A stretch of 64,000 nt of DNA from Collinsella ihumii (GTDB taxonomy: Bacteria; Actinomycetota; Coriobacteriia; Coriobacteriales; Coriobacteriaceae), in the NCBI RefSeq assembly GCF_900046475.1, contig NZ_FCOU01000012.1, positions 336,090 to 400,089 of the forward strand, in the 5' to 3' direction. Below are positions 1 through 8,878 of this stretch, one piece after another. Every line of letters begins with the position of its first letter. Within the stretch, counting starts at the first letter, position 1. The notes under the pieces are model-generated. The model made no database searches. It saw only the letters and a program-made list of their open reading frames with translations, and was not told the DNA's origin. Both the position numbers and the translations under genes were made by a program.

Positions 1-857
1 TCGATGGCCGGATCGCCCGTCCATGCGGCGCTGCCGCCTGCGTCCTGCGGCCCCACGAGCGCGTCGATGTAGGCGCTCACGGCGGGCATGTCGCCTGCGC
101 GCGCATAGCCCTTCAGGGTTGCCAGGTGGTTGCGAAAATCGTGGTAGAGGCGGGAATTCTGCTCATACGACTCGCGGAGCGTGCGGTAGTTGCGCTCGAG
201 GAGCTCCGCTTGCGCCGCCGCGGCGTCTGCCAGGCGCTGCTGCTGGGCCGCATGGGCGTTGACGGCGTTTATCGGGTAGAGAAGGATGAGCGTGGCGCAG
301 ATCACGAGCCGGACGGGCGCTCCGGCATCGCCCGCCGCGTCCGCCTCGCCCATGGTCGCGACGGTGAGCGCGAGGCAGGCGACCGCCGTGAATCCCAAGC
401 GCTTCAGGCCCGGGGTCGACAGCGGCGTCAGGCGGTCCGATTCGCCGGCGGGGTCTTCGCCGGACGCGCTGAGGGCGAGCGCGAGCGCCGACCCGATGAC
501 ATGGGGCAGGACCGGGTCGAGATGGGAGAACGCGGCGGGGGCGGCTGCCGCCAAGGTATCGCCGCAGGTGAATGCGGTGGCCGCGGCGGCATAGGCGGCA
601 AGGATCGACGCCTGGGCGCCGCGGCGGGAAAGCAGGATGAGCCCGACGGCGAGCGCGACGCTAAGCGCCGCCTCCCCCGAAAGGGGCAAAGGGCCGATGA
701 GGTCCACGGCACCCGCTATCGCGCCCGCGACGGCGCCGAGGGCCGCGGCGATGAGCCGCTGGCGCCTGTCGGTTTCAAGCAGGGCGAGCGCGGCGGGAGC
801 GGTCAGCGCGCCAAGCGCCGCGAGCAGCGCGACGTGCGCGACGAGGGGCGCGCTCAT
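1..857 (-). CDS. AgrC/ComD-like sensor histidine kinase, 3' end cut by window
   Basis: Partial gene; the kinase core lies beyond base 1. I translated it from the ATG at 857, which overlaps the stop of the upstream response regulator gene (ATGA arrangement), so the two are translationally coupled. The first ~190 residues are hydrophobic with about six to seven membrane helices. A coiled linker follows (residues ~200-230), then the H-box LYHDFRNHL near residue 238, typical of the HPK10 (AgrC/ComD/FsrC) kinases that bind secreted peptides. The GHKL ATPase domain is not in the window. By family it should sense an extracellular ligand and phosphorylate the LytTR regulator next to it. The ligand is unknown. 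The family call is firm from the H-box and the LytTR partner; peptide sensing is inference. Confidence 0.82.
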   Translation of the reverse strand, partial: MSAPLVAHVALLAALGALTAPAALALLETDRRQRLIAAALGAVAGAIAGAVDLIGPLPLSGEAALSVALAVGLILLSRRGAQASILAAYAAAATAFTCGDTLAAAAPAAFSHLDPVLPHVIGSALALALSASGEDPAGESDRLTPLSTPGLKRLGFTAVACLALTVATMGEADAAGDAGAPVRLVICATLILLYPINAVNAHAAQQQRLADAAAAQAELLERNYRTLRESYEQNSRLYHDFRNHLATLKGYARAGDMPAVSAYIDALVGPQDAGGSAAWTGDPAI

Positions 858-1573
858 AGCTTCGACCCCCAAAAGACGGCGAGCGCACGCTTCGTCTCCT
901 TGAGGCGCCCGCGGCTGATGGGCAGCTCGGTGCCGTCCAAAAGGAGGGCGGACTGCCCGCGTACGCGCTTGACCTTCGTGAGGTTCACCACGATGCCCCG
1001 GTCGATGAAGATGAACTCATCGGAATCGAGGGCGCAGACCAGCTCCTGCAGGCTCATGCGCACGCGCGATTCCGATCCCGCATGGTGGATGACGCAGTCT
1101 TTGCCGCTGCGGTCGATGTAGTCCATCGCGCGGTAGGCGATGCGCTCCATGCGGCCCGCGCGCTCGAATGCAAACGAACGGTCCGCGTCGACCGCGATGA
1201 TGCGCAGGGCGTCGTCGAGCGCGCGCGGCAGGCGCTGATCGATGTCCGATTTGGGGACGTAGCGAAACACCGAAAGCTCGAAGGCGTCTATGGCGTATTC
1301 GGTGTGCGAGGTGATGAAGATGATCTTGGCATCGGGAAGATGGGGCTTGATCTGCGCGGCGAGGTCCATGCCGTCGACGTTCGGCATCTCGATGTCGAGA
1401 AGCAGCAGGTCGAAATGGGCCCCGTCCTCGATGATGTCATACAGGAGCGCGTCGCTGCGCGTATAGGGGACCACGTCGGCCTGGAGGTGGAGGCGCGCTG
1501 CGCTGGAGCGCGCCTGCTCGCTCGAGCGCTCCAGCGAGGGCTGCTCGTCATCGCAGACGGCGATCTCGATCAT
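854..1573 (-). CDS. LytTR-family response regulator (AgrA/ComE-like)
   Basis: 239 residues. The N-terminal receiver domain has the acidic pocket (VCDDE near residue 7) and the phospho-acceptor in LLLLDIEMPNVDG (~residue 57), with the TSH and YVPK motifs further on. The C-terminal ~100 residues form a LytTR DNA-binding domain (FIFIDRGIVVNLTKVKRV, LPISRGRLKETKRAL). I chose the ATG at 1573 because GGGAGG sits 9 bases upstream; a GTG at 1582 lies inside that SD. It precedes and overlaps the kinase gene, so they form one operon. LytTR regulators usually bind pairs of direct repeats; I found no convincing pair in this window, so the targets are unknown. Confidence 0.9.
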   Translation of the reverse strand: MIEIAVCDDEQPSLERSSEQARSSAARLHLQADVVPYTRSDALLYDIIEDGAHFDLLLLDIEMPNVDGMDLAAQIKPHLPDAKIIFITSHTEYAIDAFELSVFRYVPKSDIDQRLPRALDDALRIIAVDADRSFAFERAGRMERIAYRAMDYIDRSGKDCVIHHAGSESRVRMSLQELVCALDSDEFIFIDRGIVVNLTKVKRVRGQSALLLDGTELPISRGRLKETKRALAVFWGSKL

Positions 1574-1820
1574 GTGGCTCACCTCCCAATGAGGCGGACG
1601 GTCGTGCTATAGCATAGCGCTGATTCGAGAGCGACGTGACGAACGCGCTGGGTGTTCGCGTGCGCGTTCGCTGCGAGGCGCCTCTCGCAGCGAACGCGCC
1701 CGATGCGCTGTTTGCGCGGGATGTGGCCCCTTTTGCGTCGCCTGGCGTGTGGGGCGGCTCTCACGGTAAGATGGAAATACGGTACGTGCTGTGAGAATGC
1801 AGCAGAAAGGGGCGCGCGGC

Positions 1821-3638
1821 ATGTCATCTACGCAGTTGCAAGGCATCATCGACGCGGCGGAGGGGCGCGTGACGGCGGATACGCTGTTCACGAACGCCCG
1901 GATCGTGGACGTGTACGGCCATCGGGTCGTTTCCGGTCGGGTGGCGGTGAAGGGCGGGGTCATCGTGGGCGTGCTCTTCGATGGCCGTGACGACGATGCG
2001 CGCTACGACGCCGAGCGGGTCGTCGACTGCGAGGGGCGCTATCTCTGCCCGGGCCTTATCGACGGCCATCTGCATATCGAGTCGTCAAACATCCGTCCGG
2101 CGGAGTACGCGCGCATGGCGCTCGCCCGCGGCACGACGACCGCCATCGCCGACAGCCACGAGATCGCCAACGTGTGCGGCCTCGACGGCCTCGCGTTCAT
2201 GATCGCCGACGCCCGCCGCGCTCCGCTCGACATCAAGTTCATGATGCCGTCTTGCGTGCCGGCGCTGCCTGACGAGCAGGCCGGCGCCGAGATCTCGGCG
2301 GCCGACATGGAGGCGTTTTTCGCAGAGCATCCGGGCGAGATCTTCGGTCTGGGCGAGATGATGAACATGCCGGGCGTGACGGGGGCGGATCCGGAGACCT
2401 GCGCGCGCATCGATGCCGCCCGCCACACGGTTACCGGCCTGACCGACGGGCACGCCCCCTTGGTTTCGGGCCTCGACCTGAACGCATACGCCGCGGCGGG
2501 CATCATCGCCGACCACGAGTGCACCCTGCCCGAGGAGGCGCTCGACAAGCTGTCGCGCGGCATGTACATCATGCTGCGCGAGGGCACGTGCAGCCATGAC
2601 CTGGAGCAGCTCGCGCCGCTCCTGATCGAGGATCCCGCGCGCTCGCGGCGCTGCTGCTTCGCGACCGATGACCGCGCGCCCTCCGACGCGCTGGCGACCG
2701 GCATGATCGACAACGCCTGCCGCCTGGCGATCGAGCACGGCATCGATCCGGTGCGCGCCATCTCCATGGCGACCCTGTCGGCGGCCGAGTGCTTCGGTTT
2801 CGATCACGGGATGGGCGATGCGCGCGAGCGTCGCGGCGCGGTGGCGCCCGGCAAGCGCGCGGATTTGCTGCTGCTCGATGACCTGACGTTTGCCGAGGCC
2901 CCTGCCGCCGTGTACGCGGCGGGCGTGCTCGTCGCCGAGCACGGGCGCTTCGTGGGCGAGATCGCCCCGGCAAACGATGAGGTCCGTCGGCTTGCCGACG
3001 AGCTGCGCGGCTCGGTGCATCTGCCCGAGCTCTCGCTCGACGTGTTCTCCTATCCGTTCCGTCCGGGCGAGGCGGTCATCGACGTCATCCCGGGCAACGC
3101 CGTGACCGGGATCGCGCATCCCGAGTCGGCTGACGGGCTGCGCCGCATCGCGCTCATCGAGCGCCACGGGCGCGGCTGCTTTGCGCAAGAGGCCGGCGCG
3201 GACGGCGACGGGCCCGCGGGGTTGGGCCTTGTGGGCAAGCATATCGGGTGCGGATGGCTGCGCGGCTACACGATCACGGGCGGCGCCATCGCCTCGACGA
3301 TCGGTCACGACTCGCACAACATCTGCGTGGTCGGCGACAATCCGGAGGACATGCTCGTCGCCGTGAGCAACGTGCACCAGGGCGGTCACGTTCTCGTTCG
3401 CGACGGCGAGGTCGTCGCCCGCATCGACCTGCCGCTCGGAGGGCTTATGAGCGAGGGGACCGCCGAGGAGGTCGCCCAGGACCACGAGCGCTTCATGGAG
3501 CAGGCGCGCGCTATGGGCATCGAGCCCCCGCTCGATCCCATCATGGGCGTGATCTTCCTGCCGCTGCCGGTCATCCCGACGCTGCGCATCCGGCCCGAGG
3601 GCATGTTCGACGTCACGACGTTCTCCTACGCGAGCTGA
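1821..3638 (+). CDS. ade: Adenine deaminase
   Basis: 605 residues, the usual size for this amidohydrolase-superfamily enzyme, which converts adenine to hypoxanthine and ammonia for purine salvage. The metal-binding H-x-H is in LIDGHLHIESSN (~residue 83). The region TTTAIADSHEIANVCG, the ADHECT histidine and the CFATDD aspartate follow. The C-terminal third (GHDSHNICVVGDN, LPLGGLMS) is the family-specific adenine deaminase domain. The start is the ATG at 1821, preceded by AGAAAGGGG; an in-frame ATG at 1791 has no SD. It stands alone, divergent from the two-component operon. I saw no purine riboswitch in its short leader. Confidence 0.95.
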   Translation: MSSTQLQGIIDAAEGRVTADTLFTNARIVDVYGHRVVSGRVAVKGGVIVGVLFDGRDDDARYDAERVVDCEGRYLCPGLIDGHLHIESSNIRPAEYARMALARGTTTAIADSHEIANVCGLDGLAFMIADARRAPLDIKFMMPSCVPALPDEQAGAEISAADMEAFFAEHPGEIFGLGEMMNMPGVTGADPETCARIDAARHTVTGLTDGHAPLVSGLDLNAYAAAGIIADHECTLPEEALDKLSRGMYIMLREGTCSHDLEQLAPLLIEDPARSRRCCFATDDRAPSDALATGMIDNACRLAIEHGIDPVRAISMATLSAAECFGFDHGMGDARERRGAVAPGKRADLLLLDDLTFAEAPAAVYAAGVLVAEHGRFVGEIAPANDEVRRLADELRGSVHLPELSLDVFSYPFRPGEAVIDVIPGNAVTGIAHPESADGLRRIALIERHGRGCFAQEAGADGDGPAGLGLVGKHIGCGWLRGYTITGGAIASTIGHDSHNICVVGDNPEDMLVAVSNVHQGGHVLVRDGEVVARIDLPLGGLMSEGTAEEVAQDHERFMEQARAMGIEPPLDPIMGVIFLPLPVIPTLRIRPEGMFDVTTFSYAS

Positions 3639-3745
3639 CGTCGCGGGGGCGACATCGGTCGCATCAGCCTGCAGATCATGATTTCGGGCGGCCGCACGGC
3701 CGCCCGATTTGTTTGCGCGCGGAGTGCCCGCAGCCTGCTTGCGGC

Positions 3746-4501
3746 CTACAGGATGCGCACGCCGGCTTTCTCGCAGCGCATCTTCAGCTCGTCCGGCAGG
3801 TCCCCTTCGGTCACGATGACGTCGAGGTCGCTGATATCGCAGAACGTGAACGTCGATGTGCGGTCGACCTTGCTCGAGTCGAGCAGCATGATCCGCGTGT
3901 CGGCGCGCGCGATGGCGACCCGCTTGAGCTCGGCCTCCTCGTCGGAGCCGCAGGTGAACCCGGAGTCCGGGGTGTAGCCGGAGGCGCCGATGAACACCTG
4001 GTCGAAATGCATGCGCGAGACCTCGCGCACCGCTCGGCTCCCGTGCAGGCACATGTTGAAGCGGTTGAGCGCGCCTCCGGGGACGATCGTCTTGATGTAG
4101 CTGTACTTGCCGAGTTCCAGCACGTTGTAGATGCCGCAGGTGAACACCTGGAGCTGCACGTCGGGAAGGCTCGCGGCAAGCGCGGCGACCGTGCTGCCCG
4201 AGTCGAGGTAGACGTGCGTGTTCGCCGCGATGAGCCCCGCCGCCTTGCGGGCGATGGCGCCTTTTGCCGCGACGTTTCTGCTGCGGCGCAGGTCGATGAG
4301 GCCGTCCGCGCCGACCGCGGTCTCGATGGAGCGCACGCCGCCGTAGATGCGCACGAGGCGGTGCTCGGCGTCGAGCGCCTTGATGTCGTTGCGGATGGTC
4401 ATCTCCGACACCTCGGGGAAGGCGTCCTTCAGCTGCGTGATGGTGGCGCTGCCCTGGTTGTTGACCAGGCGCACGATGGCCTCGCGGCGTTCGTTCATCA
4501 T
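3746..4501 (-). CDS. DeoR/GlpR-family sugar-phosphate-responsive repressor
   Basis: 251 residues. The N-terminal winged helix (RREAIVRLVNNQG, EVSEMTIRNDIKAL, RIYGG) is the standard DeoR DNA-binding domain. The C-terminal effector domain carries LDSGSTVAALAASL, the phosphosugar-binding loop. The start at 4501 has GAAAGGA about 8 bases upstream. It is divergent from the aldolase and dehydrogenase operon starting at 4693 and very probably represses it, with a phosphorylated intermediate as inducer. The intergenic region holds three copies of an AAATTCTAAAA-like motif (see the regulatory entry). The exact sugar is not evident. Confidence 0.92.
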   Translation of the reverse strand: MMNERREAIVRLVNNQGSATITQLKDAFPEVSEMTIRNDIKALDAEHRLVRIYGGVRSIETAVGADGLIDLRRSRNVAAKGAIARKAAGLIAANTHVYLDSGSTVAALAASLPDVQLQVFTCGIYNVLELGKYSYIKTIVPGGALNRFNMCLHGSRAVREVSRMHFDQVFIGASGYTPDSGFTCGSDEEAELKRVAIARADTRIMLLDSSKVDRTSTFTFCDISDLDVIVTEGDLPDELKMRCEKAGVRIL

Positions 4502-4525
4502 GGGCGTGTCCTTTCGGTTCTCATT

Positions 4526-4652
4526 GAAATTCTAAAAGACCTTCCGCACATTCGCCTCGTTTTTCAGAAAAGATTTTAGAAACTACAATTCAAGTTTGAG
4601 AAAGGTGCTATAAACACTTGCTACAGTCGCTAAACAGATATAAATTCTAAAG
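4526..4652. promoter_or_regulatory. Candidate DeoR operators: three AAATTCTAAA-type motifs
   Basis: An AT-rich divergent intergenic region in a GC-rich genome. It has GAAATTCTAAAA at 4526-4537, the inverted form TTTTAGAAACT at 4574-4584, and AAATTCTAAAG at 4642-4652. The last lies just upstream of the aldolase gene, beside a TATAAA at 4639-4644. Repeated motifs on both sides of a divergent DeoR promoter are the expected arrangement. That these are the operators is inference. Confidence 0.5.
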
Positions 4653-4692
4653 TGTCATACAGCTCTCAGCGATCAGAGGGGGACTGATTGTC

Positions 4693-5541
4693 ATGCTCGA
4701 GCCGATGCGGGATCTGCTCATCGAGGCGAAGCGGGGCGGATATGCCGTCGCGGCGCCCAACGTGTACAACGAGGAGAGCGTCAAGGCGGCGTTTCGCGCG
4801 GCCGAGGAGCTCGACGCGCCCATCATCCTCGACGTGGGCTTTGCCATGGATATCGAGGTGACCGGCGAGATCGTGCGCTTCGTCGGGGCGCGCCACCCCA
4901 GGATCCCCTGGGCGCTCAACCTCGATCACGGCGGGCCGTTCGAGCACATCATGCGCGCCATCCGCGCGGGGTACAGCTCCGTTATGGTCGACCGCTCGAC
5001 GCTTCCGTTCGAGGAGAACGTCGCCCAGACCGCGGAGGTCGTGCGTATCGCCCATGCCGTCGGCGTCTCGGTCGAGGCGGAACTCGGGCATGTCGGCGTG
5101 GGGGCGGAGTACGAGCAGACCCGCGACGCCGGCCTCACGCGCCCCGAGGAGGCATCGGCGTTCGTCGAGCGTACGGGCGTCGACTGCCTCGCGGTCGCCG
5201 TGGGCACGTCGCACGGCACCTACAAGGGCACGCCGCATCTCGAGTTCGACCTGCTCGAGACCCTGAGCGGCATGCTCGATATCCCACTCGTGCTGCACGG
5301 CGGCTCGGGCACCGGCGACGACAACCTGCGCCGCGCCGTGAAGACGGGCGTGCAGAAGGTGAACCTGTACACCGAGCTGGGCGAAGCGTGGTTCGATGCG
5401 CTCGAGCGCGAGCTCGCCGAGCGCGCGCAGGCGAGCGTCAAGAAGAAACCCGCCCAGGTCATGGAGGACAGCTGCCGTGACGGCTATCAGCAGAAGCTCA
5501 TGCACTACATCAGGCTGTTCGATTCGGCCGGCAGGATCTGA
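4693..5541 (+). CDS. Class II ketose-bisphosphate aldolase (FbaA/GatY/KbaY family)
   Basis: 282 residues, normal length. It cleaves a ketose 1,6-bisphosphate to dihydroxyacetone phosphate and an aldehyde. Visible motifs: LNLDHGG (catalytic Asp and zinc His, ~residue 77), EAELGHVG, VGTSHGTYKGTP (zinc His), and VLHGGSGTGDD (zinc His plus phosphate loop). An AGAGGGGGA SD precedes the ATG. It is the first gene of an operon with a medium-chain and an iron-type dehydrogenase, divergent from a DeoR repressor. That suggests catabolism of a polyol or unusual sugar rather than glycolysis. No sugar kinase or transporter is linked, so the substrate is unknown. Confidence 0.9.
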   Translation: MLEPMRDLLIEAKRGGYAVAAPNVYNEESVKAAFRAAEELDAPIILDVGFAMDIEVTGEIVRFVGARHPRIPWALNLDHGGPFEHIMRAIRAGYSSVMVDRSTLPFEENVAQTAEVVRIAHAVGVSVEAELGHVGVGAEYEQTRDAGLTRPEEASAFVERTGVDCLAVAVGTSHGTYKGTPHLEFDLLETLSGMLDIPLVLHGGSGTGDDNLRRAVKTGVQKVNLYTELGEAWFDALERELAERAQASVKKKPAQVMEDSCRDGYQQKLMHYIRLFDSAGRI

Positions 5542-5604
5542 TACCGCCTTCGCAACCGTTGTGTGCCGCCGGGCGTGAGGTCGCGGCGGCAGAAAGGGGA
5601 GACC

Positions 5605-6669
5605 ATGAAACCCATCGTCACCGAGACCCGCGCGGCCATCATCGCAGGCGTCCGCGACGCCCGGATCGTCACGCGCCGCCTGCGCGACCTCGCTCCGCAT
5701 GACGTGCTCGTCAAGATCCTGTCGTGCAATCTGTGCACCTCGGAATTCGGCCTGTGGAGCGGCAAGCGGACAAACCGCCCGCTGCCCATGACGTTCGGCC
5801 ATGAATGGGCGGGCGAGGTGCTCCAGGTCGGCGAGGCGGTGCGCGGCATCGAGCCCGGCGATTTCGTGGGCGGCTCGCACGAGTACGACCCCTATTCGGA
5901 CGAGGCCCGCGCGGGCCGCACCTCGGAGGCGCCGGGCGTGAAGTCCTACGACACGCAGTGGGACGACGGTTACTTTGGACGCTACGAGGGCTGCGCCGAG
6001 TATGTCGTGCAGTCGCAGGAGTCCATCTACAAGTTCGCGCATCGCATCCCGGCTCCCGAGGCGGGCTTCTTGGAGCCGCTCGCGACGGTGATGAACGGCC
6101 TGCGCAAGATCGACCCGCACGAGGGCGAGACGATCGTCGTGATCGGCGCGGGCACCATGGGCGTGCTGAACGCGCTCGTGGCGGCGCGCAGCGGTGCGCG
6201 CGTCATCGTGACCGAGGTGAGTCCCGAGAAGGTCGGCGTGGCCGAGCGGCTCGGGCTCGAGGTGGTCGACGGCTCGGCGTGCGACGCCGTGGAGGAGGTC
6301 CGCCGCCGCACCGGCGGGCGCGGGGCCGACAGCGTCGTGATCGCCGTGGGCCTCACGCTCGCCGACCAGCAGGCCTTCGCCATGCTCAAGAAGTTCCACG
6401 GCAAGGTGCTCTTCTTCGCGGCGGGCTACCCCGCGCCCGAGGTCGGCGTCGATGTGAACAAGATCCATTACGGCAAGATGGAGCTCTACGGGACCCTCAT
6501 GGCCGACTACGTCGACTTCAAGGAGTCGTGCCGGCTTCTGGGCGAGGGCATCATCGACGTGTCGACGCTCGTGAGCGCCCGCTACCCGTTCGACGACATC
6601 ACGGCGGCCTTCGAGCACGCCGTGCAGCCCGGCGGCTACCGCACCGCCGTCATCATGGGGAAGGAGTGA
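5605..6669 (+). CDS. Zinc-type medium-chain alcohol/polyol dehydrogenase
   Basis: 354 residues. The N-terminal GroES-like domain has the catalytic zinc ligands in SCNLCTSEFG and MTFGHEWAGEV and the glutamate in GFLEPLATV. The Rossmann fold has VVIGAGTMGVLNAL. The four-cysteine structural zinc lobe seems absent; that stretch reads GSHEYDPYSDEARAG instead. The start at 5605 has AAAGGGGAG five bases upstream; an in-frame ATG at 5563 has no SD. It lies between the aldolase and the iron dehydrogenase genes and is likely co-transcribed, oxidising or reducing a polyol or sugar intermediate of the same pathway. Confidence 0.88.
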   Translation: MKPIVTETRAAIIAGVRDARIVTRRLRDLAPHDVLVKILSCNLCTSEFGLWSGKRTNRPLPMTFGHEWAGEVLQVGEAVRGIEPGDFVGGSHEYDPYSDEARAGRTSEAPGVKSYDTQWDDGYFGRYEGCAEYVVQSQESIYKFAHRIPAPEAGFLEPLATVMNGLRKIDPHEGETIVVIGAGTMGVLNALVAARSGARVIVTEVSPEKVGVAERLGLEVVDGSACDAVEEVRRRTGGRGADSVVIAVGLTLADQQAFAMLKKFHGKVLFFAAGYPAPEVGVDVNKIHYGKMELYGTLMADYVDFKESCRLLGEGIIDVSTLVSARYPFDDITAAFEHAVQPGGYRTAVIMGKE

Positions 6670-6672
6670 CAG

Positions 6673-7827
6673 ATGGCCCATCAATTCACCGTGCCCGGCC
6701 GCATCGTGACGGGAGAGGGCGCGCTCGAGGCGTCGCTTGAGGTGCTGCGGTCGTTCGGCACGCGCGCCTTCGTGGTATGCGACCCGCTGATGGTATCGCT
6801 CGGCAATCTCGAGGTGCTGATAAGCGCGCTCGCCTCGGTCGGCATCTCGTGCGAGGCGTTCAGCGAGATCACCGGCGAGCCGACCGACGAGATGGTCGCG
6901 CGCGGGGTCGAGCGCGCCCGCGTCTGGCCGTGCGACATGTACATCGGGCTCGGCGGCGGCAGCCCCATCGACGCCATGAAGGCCATCGCCTGCATGGTCG
7001 CCCTCGACGCGGATGTCGACGACCAGATGGGCGCCGAGATCGCCTGCGACCGGCCGCCGCTCGTGGCGATTCCCACCACGGCGGGAACCGGGTCGGAGGT
7101 GACGCGGTTCACCATCATCAGCAACACGCGTGATGACGTGAAGATGCTGCTCGCCGGTTCCTCGGTCATGCCGGACGTCGCCATCGTGGACCCGCGCTTC
7201 ACGCTCACGGCGCCGGCCGACGTCACCGCCAACGCGGGCGTGGACGCGCTGTGCCATGCGCTCGAGGCGGCGACGTCGAGAAGGATGCAGCCGATGAGCT
7301 ACACCTTCTCGGTCTCCGCCATCAGGCGCATCTTCGCGAACCTGCCGGCGTGCTGGCGCGATGGGGCGAACGTGGGGGCGCGCGAGCAGATGGCCATCGC
7401 CGCGACGGAGGCGGGCATCGCCTTCTCGAACGCCAGCGTCACGATCGTGCACGGCATGAGCCGGCCCATCGGCGCGCTGTTCCATGTGCCGCACGGCCTG
7501 TCGAACGCCATGATCGTGCTCGAGTGCCTGCGCTTCGTGGTCGACGGGGCCTATCCGCAGTTCGCCGCCGTCGCGCGCGATGCCGGCGTGAGCCGCGCCG
7601 AGGACGATCGGGCGGCCGCCCTGGAGCTGCTCGACGCGCTGCAGGGCCTGCTCGAGGAGCTGCGGATCCCGACGCTGCGCGAGCACGGCATCGATGAAGC
7701 CGCGTTTCGGGCGCAGATCCCCAAGATGGCGGCCGACGCCATTGCGAGCGGCAGCCCCTCCAACACCATCAAGCCGCTTTGCGCGGCAGACCTCGAGGCC
7801 ATCTACGATCGCCTTATCAGCGCATAG
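6673..7827 (+). CDS. Iron-containing (group III) alcohol dehydrogenase
   Basis: 384 residues. NAD(P)-binding GGGSPIDAMKA (~residue 95), PTTAGTGSEVT (~residue 140), and metal ligands in GVDALCHALEA and in VHGMSRPIGALFHVPHGLSNA define the family. The SD (AAGGAG) is inside the end of the previous gene and only three bases separate the genes, so they are coupled. It is probably the last gene of the DeoR-controlled operon and may remove the aldehyde made by the aldolase as the corresponding alcohol. That role is inference. Confidence 0.92.
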   Translation: MAHQFTVPGRIVTGEGALEASLEVLRSFGTRAFVVCDPLMVSLGNLEVLISALASVGISCEAFSEITGEPTDEMVARGVERARVWPCDMYIGLGGGSPIDAMKAIACMVALDADVDDQMGAEIACDRPPLVAIPTTAGTGSEVTRFTIISNTRDDVKMLLAGSSVMPDVAIVDPRFTLTAPADVTANAGVDALCHALEAATSRRMQPMSYTFSVSAIRRIFANLPACWRDGANVGAREQMAIAATEAGIAFSNASVTIVHGMSRPIGALFHVPHGLSNAMIVLECLRFVVDGAYPQFAAVARDAGVSRAEDDRAAALELLDALQGLLEELRIPTLREHGIDEAAFRAQIPKMAADAIASGSPSNTIKPLCAADLEAIYDRLISA

Positions 7828-7917
7828 GCGCCCGTGGCGTCCTCGGCGCGAGCGCAGCCGGTCCGGCGCCGCTGCGCGCGCCACGCGCGTGTCATGGAGA
7901 CGTAAAGGTATGGTCAG

Positions 7918-7952
7918 ACAGCCCGGATCCCTGTTAGGTCCGGGCTGTTTTT
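7918..7952 (+). terminator. Rho-independent terminator of the aldolase operon
   Basis: A 10-base stem ACAGCCCGGA/TCCGGGCTGT with a short loop runs into a T tract (TTTTT). It lies about 90 bases after the iron dehydrogenase gene and before the HAD gene. Confidence 0.9.
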
Positions 7953-8005
7953 GGGTAGGAAGCCCCACAGTGTGCAAAAAGATAGGAAATGAAGGGAATG
8001 CCCCT

Positions 8006-8800
8006 ATGATCAAACTCATCGCATCCGATATGGACGGCACGCTGCTCGACGAGCGCAGCCAGGTGCCGCCCGAGACCTATGACCTCATCCGCGCGCTGCG
8101 CGAGAAGGGCGTGCGCTTCGCAGCCTCCTCGGGCCGTCGCTACGACCGCCTGTGCGAGTTCTTCGAGCCCGTGGTCGACCTGATGGATTTCGTCGCGTCC
8201 AACGGCGCGCAGGTGTATGCGGAAGGCGAGCTCGTCGACCGCGAGGTCTATTCGCACCTGGCCATAAAAAGGCTGGCGCGCACCGTCGGCATGTTCGACA
8301 ACCTGCACCTGGCGCTGTTCGACCGCACGAAGTCCTACCTGCTCGACGACGAGGGCAAGTTCGTGCGCGAGGTCGACAAGGACCTTCCAAACGTCGAGCG
8401 GATCTGGGAGCTGCCGAGCGCCGAGGTCAACATCATCAAGGCGAGCGTGTTTTGCGACGACGGCGCGGTGATGGATTACGCGTACGTGCTGTCGCGCGAG
8501 CTGGGCGACGAGTTCGTGTTCGCGCCTTCGGGCAATGCGTGGATCGACGCCATGCAGGCGGGCGTGTCGAAGGCGACCGGCATCGCGCAGCTCATGGACC
8601 ATTACGGCATCGCGCCCGAGGAGGTCATGGCCTTCGGCGACTCCATGAACGACTACGAGATCATCCGTCTCGTCGGATGCGGCTGCGCGATGGCGAACGG
8701 CCGCCCCGCTCTGCGCGCCGTGGCGGATCGCGTGGTCGGCTGCAACCGCGACCATGCCGTGCAGGCGGAGCTGCGCCGCGTGCTGGAGGAGCTGGACTAG
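8006..8800 (+). CDS. Cof-type HAD-IIB phosphatase
   Basis: 264 residues. The HAD motif I is SDMDGTLLDE at residues 7-16, motif II is the serine in FAASSGR, and motifs III/IV are VSKATG and GDSMNDYEI. The cap is type C2B. The ATG at 8006 follows a purine-rich GAAGGGAAT. Members remove phosphate from sugar phosphates, flavin or pyridoxal phosphates; the exact substrate cannot be read. It sits alone after a terminator, convergent with a second, distantly related HAD gene at 8879-9718. Confidence 0.9.
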   Translation: MIKLIASDMDGTLLDERSQVPPETYDLIRALREKGVRFAASSGRRYDRLCEFFEPVVDLMDFVASNGAQVYAEGELVDREVYSHLAIKRLARTVGMFDNLHLALFDRTKSYLLDDEGKFVREVDKDLPNVERIWELPSAEVNIIKASVFCDDGAVMDYAYVLSRELGDEFVFAPSGNAWIDAMQAGVSKATGIAQLMDHYGIAPEEVMAFGDSMNDYEIIRLVGCGCAMANGRPALRAVADRVVGCNRDHAVQAELRRVLEELD

Positions 8801-8835
8801 AAAAGCGCCGACCGGCTCCTTTCGTGCCGGTCGGC
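8801..8835 (-). terminator. Terminator for the minus-strand HAD gene
   Basis: A perfect 10-bp stem GCCGACCGGC/GCCGGTCGGC. On the minus strand it is followed by GCTTTTC, so it ends transcription of the gene at 8879-9718. It may also slow transcription coming from the plus-strand HAD gene. Confidence 0.75.
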
Positions 8836-8878
8836 CCCGTGCCGGGCGCCTGCGCGAAAGCAATCGATCGGCGTCTTC

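Noticed and set aside
4666..8040. 1124-codon open frame on the minus strand opposite the aldolase operon
   Set aside because: Low-complexity His/Arg/Gly translation, no start signal, and it spans three clear genes and a terminator.
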